Part shown: positions 7,678 to 15,143 of the stretch, piece by piece
How the letters are laid out: every line of letters starts with the position of its first letter
Numbering within the stretch: position 1 is the stretch's first letter
Assembly (NCBI GenBank): GCA_964359085.1
Contig: CAYHRT010000058.1
Span: forward strand, 1-18,242
Direction of reading: 5' to 3'
Source of the DNA: GWA2-49-15 sp964359085
GTDB lineage: Bacteria > Bdellovibrionota > Bacteriovoracia > Bacteriovoracales > Bacteriovoracaceae
Length of the DNA stretch: 18,242 nt
The notes under the pieces: generated by a model
The model's database searches: none
The model's input: the letters and a program-made list of their open reading frames with translations, nothing else
Told to the model about the DNA's origin: nothing
Position numbers and translations under genes: made by a program

Positions 7678-8046
7678 TTAGTTTAGAGTAGCAGAAGTTT
7701 CCATTCCTGTATTCACCTGGACTGGTTGCACGAAAGGCTTATAAGCTTCGGGCAACTTGCCAGTTTCCAAAGTGCGGATATAACCAGTGAAAGTACCTTC
7801 TTCAGAGCGAATAACGCGCTTTAGCAAGTCAACGTCACCGGCCTTTGTAGACTTTCGTTCCTGATCGAAAAGAAGCTGGATTTGTGTAATGTATGTGATG
7901 TCATTTTTAGTCTTGTTGTCGATTACTTGAATCTCGTTTCCTTCACGAATGATTTGAGCAATCTCCTCAAGCGTCACATAGCAACTTTGATGAGTGTCAT
8001 AAAGTTTGCGGTTTTGATACCTTTTGATGATTCTTACTTCGCTCAT
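7678..8046 (-). CDS. phaR: PhaR-like PHB/PHA accumulation regulator
   Basis: The 122-residue protein carries the N-terminal DNA-binding domain of polyhydroxyalkanoate regulators: IIKRYQNRKLYDT at 6-18, then YVTLEEIAQII, and NDITYITQIQLLFDQE at 48-63. In Alphaproteobacteria and Betaproteobacteria PhaR represses phasin genes and its own gene and senses polymer granules. The family hit is strong, but the protein is shorter than the 180-200 residues usual for PhaR, with only one short region after the DNA-binding part. No PHA synthase, phasin or depolymerase gene lies in the window, so its target may be its own operon, which holds an outer-membrane protein and two ATPases. ATG 8046 has AGGGGAA about five bases upstream. 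Confidence 0.85.
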   Translation of the reverse strand: MSEVRIIKRYQNRKLYDTHQSCYVTLEEIAQIIREGNEIQVIDNKTKNDITYITQIQLLFDQERKSTKAGDVDLLKRVIRSEEGTFTGYIRTLETGKLPEAYKPFVQPVQVNTGMETSATLN

Positions 8047-8589
8047 TGTATTCCCCTATTTTTAAAACCTACCTCTTTATTAATTCGGTGGGTATATAAC
8101 CTTTAATTCCATTTTTAAACACTATGCTTGTACTTATTTCAACGTACCGCATTGTAGCGCCTGCCTAACTTAACCTCTTTGATTTCAAAAAGTTATGCTG
8201 AGAATGCTCGCAACGCAGATCTCATGGCGCTTCGCTTCGAATTTTGCCCATGAAATATCGCTATGACGCTCATATGTCAACCATCTTTATGTGTTATGGC
8301 CCTTTGTCGATGAATGAAGATACCCCGTCGATCAACTAACCTATTGAAAATATGTACATCATTCTGTCATAAAATCATTGGTATGCGTCATAACGCCTTG
8401 AATATATTAATCTTTTGTGCAGAGGCTCAAATGTAAGGAAAAAGTTGCCAGTAAGTTGGTCTCTGAGCAAAATTGCTTCCACTCATAAACCTTTGCATCA
8501 ACTTTCTCGAAAGGGACATAAGGGCCGCTAGAGCGGTAACGCCTGAAAGGTCCGTCAGTTTGATAATTTTGAGGCCAAGGAATAATTGA
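8047..8589. other. 543-bp region without a convincing gene
   Basis: This divergent region separates the phaR operon from the TPR lipoprotein gene. Short open frames on the minus strand at 8407-8609 have no ribosome site, no recognisable composition and overlap the lipoprotein start, so I do not call them. GTCATAA occurs twice (8366-8372 and 8387-8393), 21 bp apart, upstream of a TATATT at 8403-8408. Small hairpins such as CCGC-TAGA-GCGG near 8530 are too short to mean much. A small RNA or a long structured leader of the lipoprotein gene is possible but not shown. Confidence 0.5.
8114..8142 (-). promoter_or_regulatory. candidate sigma70-type promoter of the phaR operon
   Basis: On the minus strand TTGAAA (8142-8137) and TTTAAA (8119-8114) are separated by 17 bp and would start transcription about 60 bp before the phaR start. 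The -35 box matches five of six consensus positions, the -10 box only four. It is plausible but not strong. Confidence 0.3.
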
Positions 8590-10497
8590 ATGAAAAAGCA
8601 AGTGTGCAAAGTGGAAGTAAGTCGAGTGAAGAAGTGGCCATTAACAGAATTAATAATGACATTCTTATGTGGGTGTTTATTCGCCTGCAGTCATCAAAGT
8701 GTTGTGAATGACGAGCAAGTCGCTGGCAACGAAAAGGCCGACACAAAACTCAGTAAGGAAATAGAAAAAATTTATCAGAATGCTTCAAAACGATTGGATG
8801 TTTTAGTGGCCGAATCCAAGAAAGCAGGCGGCCCGGGAATTCAATATCTGTCGACTGATCTTTTTTTAAAGGCCAATGATTCTTCTATCCGTGGCGATGC
8901 TCGGACAGCAGCATTTCTTTTTAAATATGTCATGGAGCTAAACCCAGAAGATGCCTACATCCAGAAGAAATACGCAGTAGAAATGATTCGTCTAGGAGAA
9001 TTGGAGGAAGCCAAGAATGTGCTTGAAAAACTTTTTGCACGAGATAAGCAGGAAGATGAAAATGTGGGATTAATCTTAGGTGGAGTCTATACAACCATGG
9101 AGAATGAATCACAGGCCCAGCAAACATATAAAAAGCTCATGATCATGTTTCCTAAATCTGAAGAAGCATGTGTATTTTCGGCCAAGAGTTTGGCCACTGA
9201 TAAGAAATTCGATGAGGCCAACCGCTTACTTGATTCCTGTCAAAAAAATTCAAAGGGGAAGGCCATTTTCGCTTACTATCGGGGTAAAATTGCCCTAGTT
9301 CAGGAGAAGCGTGAGGCGGCGATTAAAAATTTTCAAATGGCACTTAAAGTTGATAAAACATACTACCAAGCTGTCATGGGATTAGGGCTGCTGCGTGAGG
9401 AAAAAGAAGATTTTAAAGGTGCCGCGACCCTCTATGAGAAATTTATCAAAGATAATCCCGACAATTACACAGTATTATCTCGTCTGGTGCAAGTGATGTT
9501 TGCGGCTGAACTGTTTGATAAGGTTCTACCCTACGCAGAAAAACTGGCAGGCATTGACCCCGGTGATCTCAATCTCAAAATACGTCTTGGAATTCTCTAT
9601 ACGGATGTCAAACGCTATGCGGATGCCAAGGACCTTTTTAAGCAGATCCTGGAATCAGTTCCTGAAAATGATAAAATTATTTATTACCTCGGGGCATTAT
9701 ACCAACAGACTGGCGAATTTGAAGATGCCGTAACTTACTATTCAAGAGTTCCTAATTCCAGTTCTCTCTTTCTCGATAGTAATTTGCAAATTGCTACGAT
9801 TCTTCAAGTTAGGGCCCAGGAAGACAGTCTCAATAATAGTGATGAGGGGCTTCGTAACTTATTGGAGTTTGTGAAAAAACAGTCCTCTACCTATCCTGAA
9901 ATGAAAACAGAATTGTCTGTCAATCTTGCTGGACATTATGAGGGGATAGGACAAACCGAAGAAGCGATTAAGTGGTTAGAACAGGTTATGGAGAGTGATA
10001 AATTTGGTGATCAGCAACGTTATTTTTTAGCATCCCTCTATGAAAAAGTCTCTGACTACGAGAAGTCTCAAAAAATAGTGGAGGAAATATTAAAGCGTGA
10101 CCCTGAGAACGCCCATGCTTTAAATTTTATCGGCTACTCACTGCTTGATCGAGGAGTCAACTTGGACAAGGCCCTTGATTATATTGTGCATGCTGTGAAG
10201 CTGAGACCAGATGATGGATATATTCTTGATTCTCTCGGATGGTACTACTTCAAGACCGGGGATTTCAAGAAGGCACTTGTTCATATAGAAAAAGCGTGGA
10301 ATTTGCAAAAGGATGATGTTGTGATCACAAAGCACCTTGCTCAAGTCTATCTCAAAATGCAAAAATTAAAGGAAGCTAAAAAATATTTTGTCGAGGCCCT
10401 CAAAAATTGCAAAGTCGAATCAGAAAGAAGCGAAGTACTCGAAGCCATGGAGGGAATAGAGGATGCTCGTCTCCCGGCTTCCGTCCTTTCAAAATAA
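8590..10497 (+). CDS. TPR-repeat lipoprotein
   Basis: The 635-residue protein has a lipoprotein signal: basic N-region, hydrophobic core and lipobox LFAC with the lipidated Cys at 33. From about residue 90 to 620 it is an array of tetratricopeptide repeats (at least ten), for example DPENAHALNFIGYSLLDRG, RPDDGYILDSLGWYYFKTG and DDVVITKHLAQVYLKMQKL near the C-terminus. TPRs form a right-handed superhelix for protein binding; a lipidated TPR protein in the periplasm fits a scaffold role in envelope assembly. The C-terminal repeats, with LGWYYFKTGDFKKAL, resemble TPR proteins encoded next to lolB in many Proteobacteria, and here too a lipoprotein gene follows. The start ATG has AAGGA eight bases upstream. 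No enzymatic domain is visible. Confidence 0.88.
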   Translation: MKKQVCKVEVSRVKKWPLTELIMTFLCGCLFACSHQSVVNDEQVAGNEKADTKLSKEIEKIYQNASKRLDVLVAESKKAGGPGIQYLSTDLFLKANDSSIRGDARTAAFLFKYVMELNPEDAYIQKKYAVEMIRLGELEEAKNVLEKLFARDKQEDENVGLILGGVYTTMENESQAQQTYKKLMIMFPKSEEACVFSAKSLATDKKFDEANRLLDSCQKNSKGKAIFAYYRGKIALVQEKREAAIKNFQMALKVDKTYYQAVMGLGLLREEKEDFKGAATLYEKFIKDNPDNYTVLSRLVQVMFAAELFDKVLPYAEKLAGIDPGDLNLKIRLGILYTDVKRYADAKDLFKQILESVPENDKIIYYLGALYQQTGEFEDAVTYYSRVPNSSSLFLDSNLQIATILQVRAQEDSLNNSDEGLRNLLEFVKKQSSTYPEMKTELSVNLAGHYEGIGQTEEAIKWLEQVMESDKFGDQQRYFLASLYEKVSDYEKSQKIVEEILKRDPENAHALNFIGYSLLDRGVNLDKALDYIVHAVKLRPDDGYILDSLGWYYFKTGDFKKALVHIEKAWNLQKDDVVITKHLAQVYLKMQKLKEAKKYFVEALKNCKVESERSEVLEAMEGIEDARLPASVLSK

Positions 10498-11144
10498 TCA
10501 TCGCTTGTTGCGTAATTTTGTTCTTTGAGGGATGTTCAACCCTATGGCATCGACAAAAAATTTCTAAACCATCCCCTATCCCTGAAACAGAACTGCAAAA
10601 ATTATGTTGGAACAGTGAGGGGCGAGCGCGTTTTGAGGCCGCTGGCGAAAGACATCTCGTTACTTTTTTCAGTGAGATGTTATCAGCGCAAACCTTATGG
10701 CGGCTGGGCATCCAAATTCCCATGAAAGGTGAGGAAGTGATAGAGCTGGACTATGTGAAAAGACAGGCAATCTGGCCGGGTCTCAAAGGCAATCAACTAT
10801 CTCGGGATAAGCAATTTGCCGCTTGGCAATCGCTCATTGAGGCATTAAGTGATTTCTTGTCTCTTTCAGTGAAGCATGAGCCACAGTGTCATAAAAAGGA
10901 GACAAGCGGGGTATGGTCATGCACAGTTCTCGGCACGGATCGGCAATACGATGTGAAATTAGGTGATGGACAACTTTTAATAGAAGGTCAATGGGGGGGA
11001 GATATTTTTAAGCTGAAGGCCTCTCAACTTGAAGAAGAGCAAAATTATTATCAGATGGTTGAAGTTCAACAGACGACTAAGCAGCTTACAACACCTCTTG
11101 CTGCCAAGTTTTTTATAAAAGAATGTCGACAGACTCCTCAGTGA
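10407..11144 (+). CDS. Lipoprotein, possibly LolB-like; start uncertain
   Basis: The frame encodes a hydrophobic stretch KIIIACCVILFFEGC with a lipobox (FEGC), followed by about 200 residues. GRARFEAAGERHLVTFF, then LGIQIPMKGEEVIELDY, recalls the opening strands of LolB (outer-membrane lipoprotein acceptor), and the neighbouring TPR lipoprotein supports that, but I cannot confirm it. The start is odd. This frame has no ATG before the lipobox; the first usable codon is TTG at 10407, which gives a 91-bp overlap with the TPR gene and a long basic N-region. A strong GGAGGG ribosome site with ATG at 10463 exists in a different frame, and one base skipped near 10490 would join that ATG to the lipobox as a compact signal peptide. 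A sequence error, or a start other than ATG, are both possible. Confidence 0.62.
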   Translation: MQSRIRKKRSTRSHGGNRGCSSPGFRPFKIIIACCVILFFEGCSTLWHRQKISKPSPIPETELQKLCWNSEGRARFEAAGERHLVTFFSEMLSAQTLWRLGIQIPMKGEEVIELDYVKRQAIWPGLKGNQLSRDKQFAAWQSLIEALSDFLSLSVKHEPQCHKKETSGVWSCTVLGTDRQYDVKLGDGQLLIEGQWGGDIFKLKASQLEEEQNYYQMVEVQQTTKQLTTPLAAKFFIKECRQTPQ

Positions 11145-11190
11145 CGCGCAGTGCTGGACTAAGGATTTTTCTACTTCCTTTGATCCGTCG

Positions 11191-11219
11191 TTGGCAAGTT
11201 CCATTCTTTTTTATATAGT
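11191..11219 (+). promoter_or_regulatory. sigma70-type promoter of the opp operon
   Basis: TTGGCA (11191-11196) and TATAGT (11214-11219) each match five of six consensus positions and are separated by exactly 17 bp. Transcription would start near 11226, about 43 bp before oppA. A short inverted repeat CCCAA-N8-TTGGG (11221-11238) covers the start point and could be an operator or a 5' hairpin. This is the best promoter in the window. Confidence 0.65.
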
Positions 11220-11268
11220 GCCCAATGTTCGTGTTGGGGCCCAGAGGCTTTTTAAAGGATGGTAATTT

Positions 11269-13026
11269 ATGAAGTTAGTGCTAATTTTTTTGGCCATTGT
11301 CAGCATGTTGAATGTGGGATGTACAAAAAAGGTTGATTCCTCAGAGAAGGTGCTCAATCTAGTTGTGACTGCGAAGATTAAAGGCATAGACCCAATCTAT
11401 GCAGACGATCGGTATTCATCGAATGAAGTCGCACGTGTCTATGAAGGGTTGCTCGAATACCATTACCTTAAACGTCCCTATACGCTTGTCCCGAATTTGG
11501 CAGAGAGTTTGCCCGAAGTGAGCGCTGACGGATTTACATACACCTTTAAAATTAGACAGGGTGTTTTTTTTCATGATGATCAAGCCTTTCCTAACGGTAA
11601 AGGGCGCGAGCTTGTGGCCGAAGACTTTGTATATTCCTTTAAACGATTGGCGGACCCCAAACTCCAGAGTACTGGATGGTGGTTGCTTGATGGCAAAATT
11701 AAGGGTCTTAATGAATGGCGCGATAAAAATGCTTCAAAAGATGTGGTGGACTATAGTGAAGCCATTGAGGGTGTTCAGGCCGTTGATAAGAATACATTGC
11801 GTTTTGTTTTAAAGAAGAATTTCCCCCAGTTCCTCTACTCTCTCGCCATGACTTTTACGGTTGCCGTTCCTAGGGAAGTGGTGGAATTTTACGGCAAAGA
11901 GTTTCTGAATCATCCCGTCGGGACAGGGCCGTTCATTCTGCCTAAATTTGAACAGACAAATAAGATTACATATACCAAAAATCCTAAGTTTCGCACAAAG
12001 CTATATCCATCTGAAGCCAGTGATGAGTACAAGAAACTGGGTTACTTAGATGATGCAGGAAAAACATTGCCACTGATTGATAAGGTGATTGTAACGATTT
12101 TAGAGGAAGATCAGCCACGGTGGTTGAATTTCCAAAAGGGGAATCTCGATTATATTGGCATTCCAAAAGACAATTTTGCTTCGGCACTTACACCATCTCG
12201 TCAGTTAAGTGATGATCTGGCCAAGAAAGGGATTCAGCTGATGATTGAACCCTCCCTGGATGTGACCTATACTGCATTTAATCACGAAAATCCTCTCTTC
12301 CAAAATGTCAAACTCCGAAGGGCCATGAGTTTGGCTTACGATGTAAATAAGTCTAACGAACTCTTCTATAATGGTACTGCTCTGCCCGCCCAGTCTGTTA
12401 TTCCGCCTGGTATTGCAGGGTATAAACATGACTACTTAAGTCCTTGGCGTGGATTAAATCTTGAAAAGGCAAAGCAGCAACTGGCAGAGGCCGGCTATCC
12501 CAATGGCAAGGGATTACCCGAAATTACTTACGATTGCCCCAGTTCCACCGTCTCACGACAAATGGGAGAGCATTTCAAGTCACAGATGGAGCAAATAGGT
12601 GTACGAATCAAGGTTGTGCAAAATCCATGGCCTGACTTGCAGAAGAAAATTAACAACAAGACTGTGCAAACTTACGGTATTGCTTGGGGCGCTGATTATC
12701 CCGATGCGGAAAATTTCTTGCAACTTCTTTACGGACCAAATAAAACGCCAGGTGCTAATGGTTCCAATTATGATAATCCAGAGTTTAATGAGCTTTTTGC
12801 CAAGGCCGCAATTATGCAGGATACTCCTGAGCGCACGGCCCTTTACGAAAAGTTGAATTTGATGGCCTCAGATTTGGTACCTTGGATTTATGGTGTTCAC
12901 CGACAGAGTTATGTGCTCCATCATGCTTGGTTAAAAAACTACATTCCTACTGATTTTGAAGCTGGACAGGCCCAGTATTTGAATGTGGATTTGGCCATGA
13001 AGCAAGCGGTAAGTTCGAAGCTTTAA
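11269..13026 (+). CDS. oppA: Peptide ABC transporter substrate-binding lipoprotein
   Basis: This 585-residue family 5 extracellular solute-binding protein captures peptides in the periplasm and delivers them to OppBC. The N-terminus is a lipoprotein signal with lipobox NVGC and the lipidated Cys at 18. LAESLPEVSADGFTYTFKIR (about 80-100), followed by VFFHDDQAFPNGKGRELVAEDFVYSF, is the classic start of the SBP_bac_5 domain, and the NPLFQNVKLRRAMSLAYD region is its usual middle motif. The length is normal for the family. AAAGGATGG lies about eight bases before the ATG. It is the first gene of the oppABCDF operon. The last 55 bp including the stop are repeated after the N gap, but the coding sequence itself is complete. 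Ligand range (oligopeptide versus dipeptide) cannot be read from sequence. Confidence 0.95.
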   Translation: MKLVLIFLAIVSMLNVGCTKKVDSSEKVLNLVVTAKIKGIDPIYADDRYSSNEVARVYEGLLEYHYLKRPYTLVPNLAESLPEVSADGFTYTFKIRQGVFFHDDQAFPNGKGRELVAEDFVYSFKRLADPKLQSTGWWLLDGKIKGLNEWRDKNASKDVVDYSEAIEGVQAVDKNTLRFVLKKNFPQFLYSLAMTFTVAVPREVVEFYGKEFLNHPVGTGPFILPKFEQTNKITYTKNPKFRTKLYPSEASDEYKKLGYLDDAGKTLPLIDKVIVTILEEDQPRWLNFQKGNLDYIGIPKDNFASALTPSRQLSDDLAKKGIQLMIEPSLDVTYTAFNHENPLFQNVKLRRAMSLAYDVNKSNELFYNGTALPAQSVIPPGIAGYKHDYLSPWRGLNLEKAKQQLAEAGYPNGKGLPEITYDCPSSTVSRQMGEHFKSQMEQIGVRIKVVQNPWPDLQKKINNKTVQTYGIAWGADYPDAENFLQLLYGPNKTPGANGSNYDNPEFNELFAKAAIMQDTPERTALYEKLNLMASDLVPWIYGVHRQSYVLHHAWLKNYIPTDFEAGQAQYLNVDLAMKQAVSSKL

Positions 13027-13182
13027 ANNNNNNNNNNNNNNNNNNNNNNNNNNNNNNNNNNNNNNNNNNNNNNNNNNNNNNNNNNNNNNNNNNNNNNNNN
13101 NNNNNNNNNNNNNNNNNNNNNNNNNNNCAGTATTTGAATGTGGATTTGGCCATGAAGCAAGCGGTAAGTTCGAAGCTTTAAA
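12973..13182 (+). repeat. 55-bp identical sequence on both sides of the N gap
   Basis: Bases 12973-13027 and 13128-13182 are identical over 55 bp and include the last codons and stop of oppA. The second copy has no separate function. The pattern is what a de Bruijn assembler leaves when two contigs share one k-mer of length 55 and the scaffolder inserts Ns instead of merging. I read it as one genomic copy, not a biological direct repeat. Confidence 0.85.
13028..13127. other. assembly gap of 100 N
   Basis: A run of exactly 100 N, the conventional length for a gap of unknown size. Because its flanks overlap by 55 identical bases, the true gap is probably absent, and oppA would be followed directly by the palindrome and oppB. 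Confidence 0.95.
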
Positions 13183-13185
13183 AGT

Positions 13186-13265
13186 TTAGATGCCAGGTCC
13201 TTTTCGTTAACCCTATGTATCGTTCAAACGACACATAGGGTTAACGAAAAGGACCTGGCACCTAA
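13186..13265. repeat. 80-nt near-perfect palindrome between oppA and oppB
   Basis: The core is a perfect 28-bp inverted repeat (13191-13218 and 13233-13260). It extends inward past one A-C mismatch by five further pairs to a two-base centre, and outward past another A-C mismatch by four pairs. Both mismatches would be G-U pairs in a minus-strand RNA. The arms contain TGCCAGGTCC and GTTAACCCTATGT. No T-run follows on either side, so it is not a typical intrinsic terminator. Lying between the binding-protein gene and the permease gene, it could stabilise the upstream oppA mRNA or reduce downstream expression, as the REP elements between malE and malF do in E. coli. It could also be a mobile palindromic element. 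The oppB ribosome site starts right after the stem. Confidence 0.9.
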
Positions 13266-13279
13266 GAGAGGATGGCCCA

Positions 13280-14221
13280 TTGAATATTTATGTTTATGCG
13301 TTTAGGCGAATCCTTTACGTGATTCCTGTTTTGTTGGGGGTCTGCCTAATTATTTTCGTTTTGTTTAATCTTGTTTCTCCTGACCCAACCTTGATGCTCT
13401 TGGGTAAGCATGCCAACCTCAAGCAAATGCAAGAACTCCGGCATGAGCTTGGGCTGGATCGATCGTACTTTGTTCAATATCTGGACATTGTAAAGTCAGC
13501 TTTCACATTTGATTTTGGGCGTTCCTGGTCTACAAAGCAGGAAATTATTGAGATGATTAAGAACGGAGCGATCCCTTCGCTTACGGTCACGGTTCCGGCC
13601 TTCATCATTGCTTTGTTTATTTCATTGATTGTGGCCTTATTTGTGGCGTTTTATCGTGGCAATTGGTTTGATCGAGCTGCTGTCTTAGTTTGTGTCGCCA
13701 TGATGAGTATTCCTAGTTTGGCCTACATTCTCTTTGGACAAAAAATTCTGGCCTACGATTTGGGATTCTTTGAAATTTCAGGTTATGAGCACGGTTTTCC
13801 GTACTTCATTCCCTATGTTGCATTACCGTGCATTATTTGGATCGTTTTGAGTATTGGGCCCGATGTGCGTTTTTACAGAACTGTAATCCTAGACGAGGTT
13901 TATATGGATTATGTGAGAACTGCACGCGCCAAAGGACTGAATGAGACTGTTATTCTTTTCAAGCATATTTTGAAGAACGCGATGATTCCTATTATCACGT
14001 GGGTGGTCATTCAAATTCCTTTTTTGATCTTAGGTGCACTTTTGCTTGAGAGCTTTTTTGGTATCCCAGGACTGGGTGGCATTACATTAAATGCGATAAA
14101 CTCCACTGACTTTCCAGTTGTTCGCGCTATGACAGTGCTTTCCGCTGTTGCATACATAATTTTTTCCGTGATCACTGATGTGCTCTATACATTGGTTGAC
14201 CCACGCGTGCGTTTAAAATGA
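13280..14221 (+). CDS. oppB: Peptide ABC transporter permease, OppB type
   Basis: The 313-residue inner-membrane protein forms half of the peptide channel. It has about six hydrophobic segments, the first at residues 11-30 (ILYVIPVLLGVCLIIFVLFN). The cytoplasmic EAA loop that contacts the ATPases is at about 210-240 (DYVRTARAKGLNETVILFKHI). LLLESFFGIPGLG near the C-terminus is typical of OppB and DppB. The start is TTG at 13280, preceded by GAGAGGA seven to eight bases upstream; there is no in-frame ATG near enough to replace it. The upstream palindrome ends 14 bp before this start and may affect translation. It is the second gene of the operon and ends 19 bp before the likely oppC start. Confidence 0.94.
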   Translation: MNIYVYAFRRILYVIPVLLGVCLIIFVLFNLVSPDPTLMLLGKHANLKQMQELRHELGLDRSYFVQYLDIVKSAFTFDFGRSWSTKQEIIEMIKNGAIPSLTVTVPAFIIALFISLIVALFVAFYRGNWFDRAAVLVCVAMMSIPSLAYILFGQKILAYDLGFFEISGYEHGFPYFIPYVALPCIIWIVLSIGPDVRFYRTVILDEVYMDYVRTARAKGLNETVILFKHILKNAMIPIITWVVIQIPFLILGALLLESFFGIPGLGGITLNAINSTDFPVVRAMTVLSAVAYIIFSVITDVLYTLVDPRVRLK

Positions 14222-14240
14222 GATCAAAGTGAGGTCAGTG

Positions 14241-15143
14241 ATGGAGCAAGTGGAAACCATGCGTGTTGCAGTTGAGAAAACAGAGAAACATAAATCAAAA
14301 TCTCTGTGGCAACATGCTTTTGAAACCTTAATGCGGGATCGATATGCTGTGGCCGCGATTACGATTATCTCGATTTATGCGCTTATTGCACTTCTGACAG
14401 CATGTGGTCTTATTGCCGCAGACTGGAAACAAGAAGTGGGTCCTTCATATGCTCCACCTTCTCTCGATCACATTTTTGGAACAGACATTTTTGGATTAAG
14501 TGTTTTTGCCAAGACATTAAAGGGGGCCGAAGTCGCCCTTTCCGTGGGAATTGTAACCGCCATCATTGCCGTTACAATAGGGGTTTTTTTAGGGGCAATT
14601 GCTGGCTATTTTGGGGGAAAAATAGACGAGTTCATCGTTTGGTTTTACACCACCTTTAGTTCAATTCCATACATCATGCTCATCGTTGCTATCTCGTTTA
14701 TTTTAGGCAAGGGCCTGGTCGCCGTGTATTTGGCCCTAGGTTTAACGAGTTGGGAAAATTTGTGTCGAATAATTCGTGCGGAAGTTATGCGACACAAGGA
14801 TCGTGAGTATGTCCATGCTGCCAAGGCCATTGGCGGTGGGGATATGCGGCGGTTGTTTAAGCATATTATTCCGAATGTCCTCCATCTTGTTATTATTAAT
14901 TTCTCACTTCAGTTTCAAACTGCCATCAAATCGGAAGTTATTCTTTCGTACCTCGGGCTAGGTGTCCAAGGTCGACCGTCCTGGGGAACGATGATTGATG
15001 ATGCTAAATTAGAATTGGCGCGGGGAGTTTGGTGGCAGTTAGCTGCTGCTACGGCCGCCATGTTTGTTATTGTATTGGCATTCAACATTTTAGGGGATGC
15101 TTTGCGTGATGCGCTTGATCCCAAACTCAAAGGTAAATCATGA
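14241..15143 (+). CDS. oppC: Peptide ABC transporter permease, OppC type
   Basis: The 300-residue inner-membrane protein pairs with OppB. A cytoplasmic N-terminal segment of about 33 residues precedes the first membrane helix (YAVAAITIISIYALIALL, 35-52). PSLDHIFGTDIFGLSVF (73-89) is the usual periplasmic HPLGTD-type motif of OppC. Membrane helices follow at about 98-122, 138-157 and further on. The EAA loop is at about 190-220 (VHAAKAIGGGDMRRLFKHIIP). I use ATG 14241 because GTGAGGT lies five bases before it; GTG 14229 would add four residues but lacks a ribosome site. The stop overlaps the oppD start by four bases (ATGA), a sign of coupled translation. Confidence 0.94.
   Translation: MEQVETMRVAVEKTEKHKSKSLWQHAFETLMRDRYAVAAITIISIYALIALLTACGLIAADWKQEVGPSYAPPSLDHIFGTDIFGLSVFAKTLKGAEVALSVGIVTAIIAVTIGVFLGAIAGYFGGKIDEFIVWFYTTFSSIPYIMLIVAISFILGKGLVAVYLALGLTSWENLCRIIRAEVMRHKDREYVHAAKAIGGGDMRRLFKHIIPNVLHLVIINFSLQFQTAIKSEVILSYLGLGVQGRPSWGTMIDDAKLELARGVWWQLAAATAAMFVIVLAFNILGDALRDALDPKLKGKS

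Noticed and set aside
8407..8609. Minus-strand short frames before the TPR lipoprotein
   Set aside because: No ribosome site or family resemblance, and they overlap the well-supported lipoprotein start.
12947..13153. Minus-strand open frame crossing the N run
   Set aside because: It exists only because Ns are read as unknown residues; it is antisense to oppA and contains the false duplication.
12973..13182. The 55-bp repeat as a biological direct repeat or attachment site
   Set aside because: It is exactly bounded by the N run and duplicates the oppA end; an assembler k-mer overlap explains it better.
13186..13265. Palindrome as an intrinsic terminator of oppA
   Set aside because: No run of T follows the stem on either strand, and the downstream transporter genes need transcription from the same promoter.
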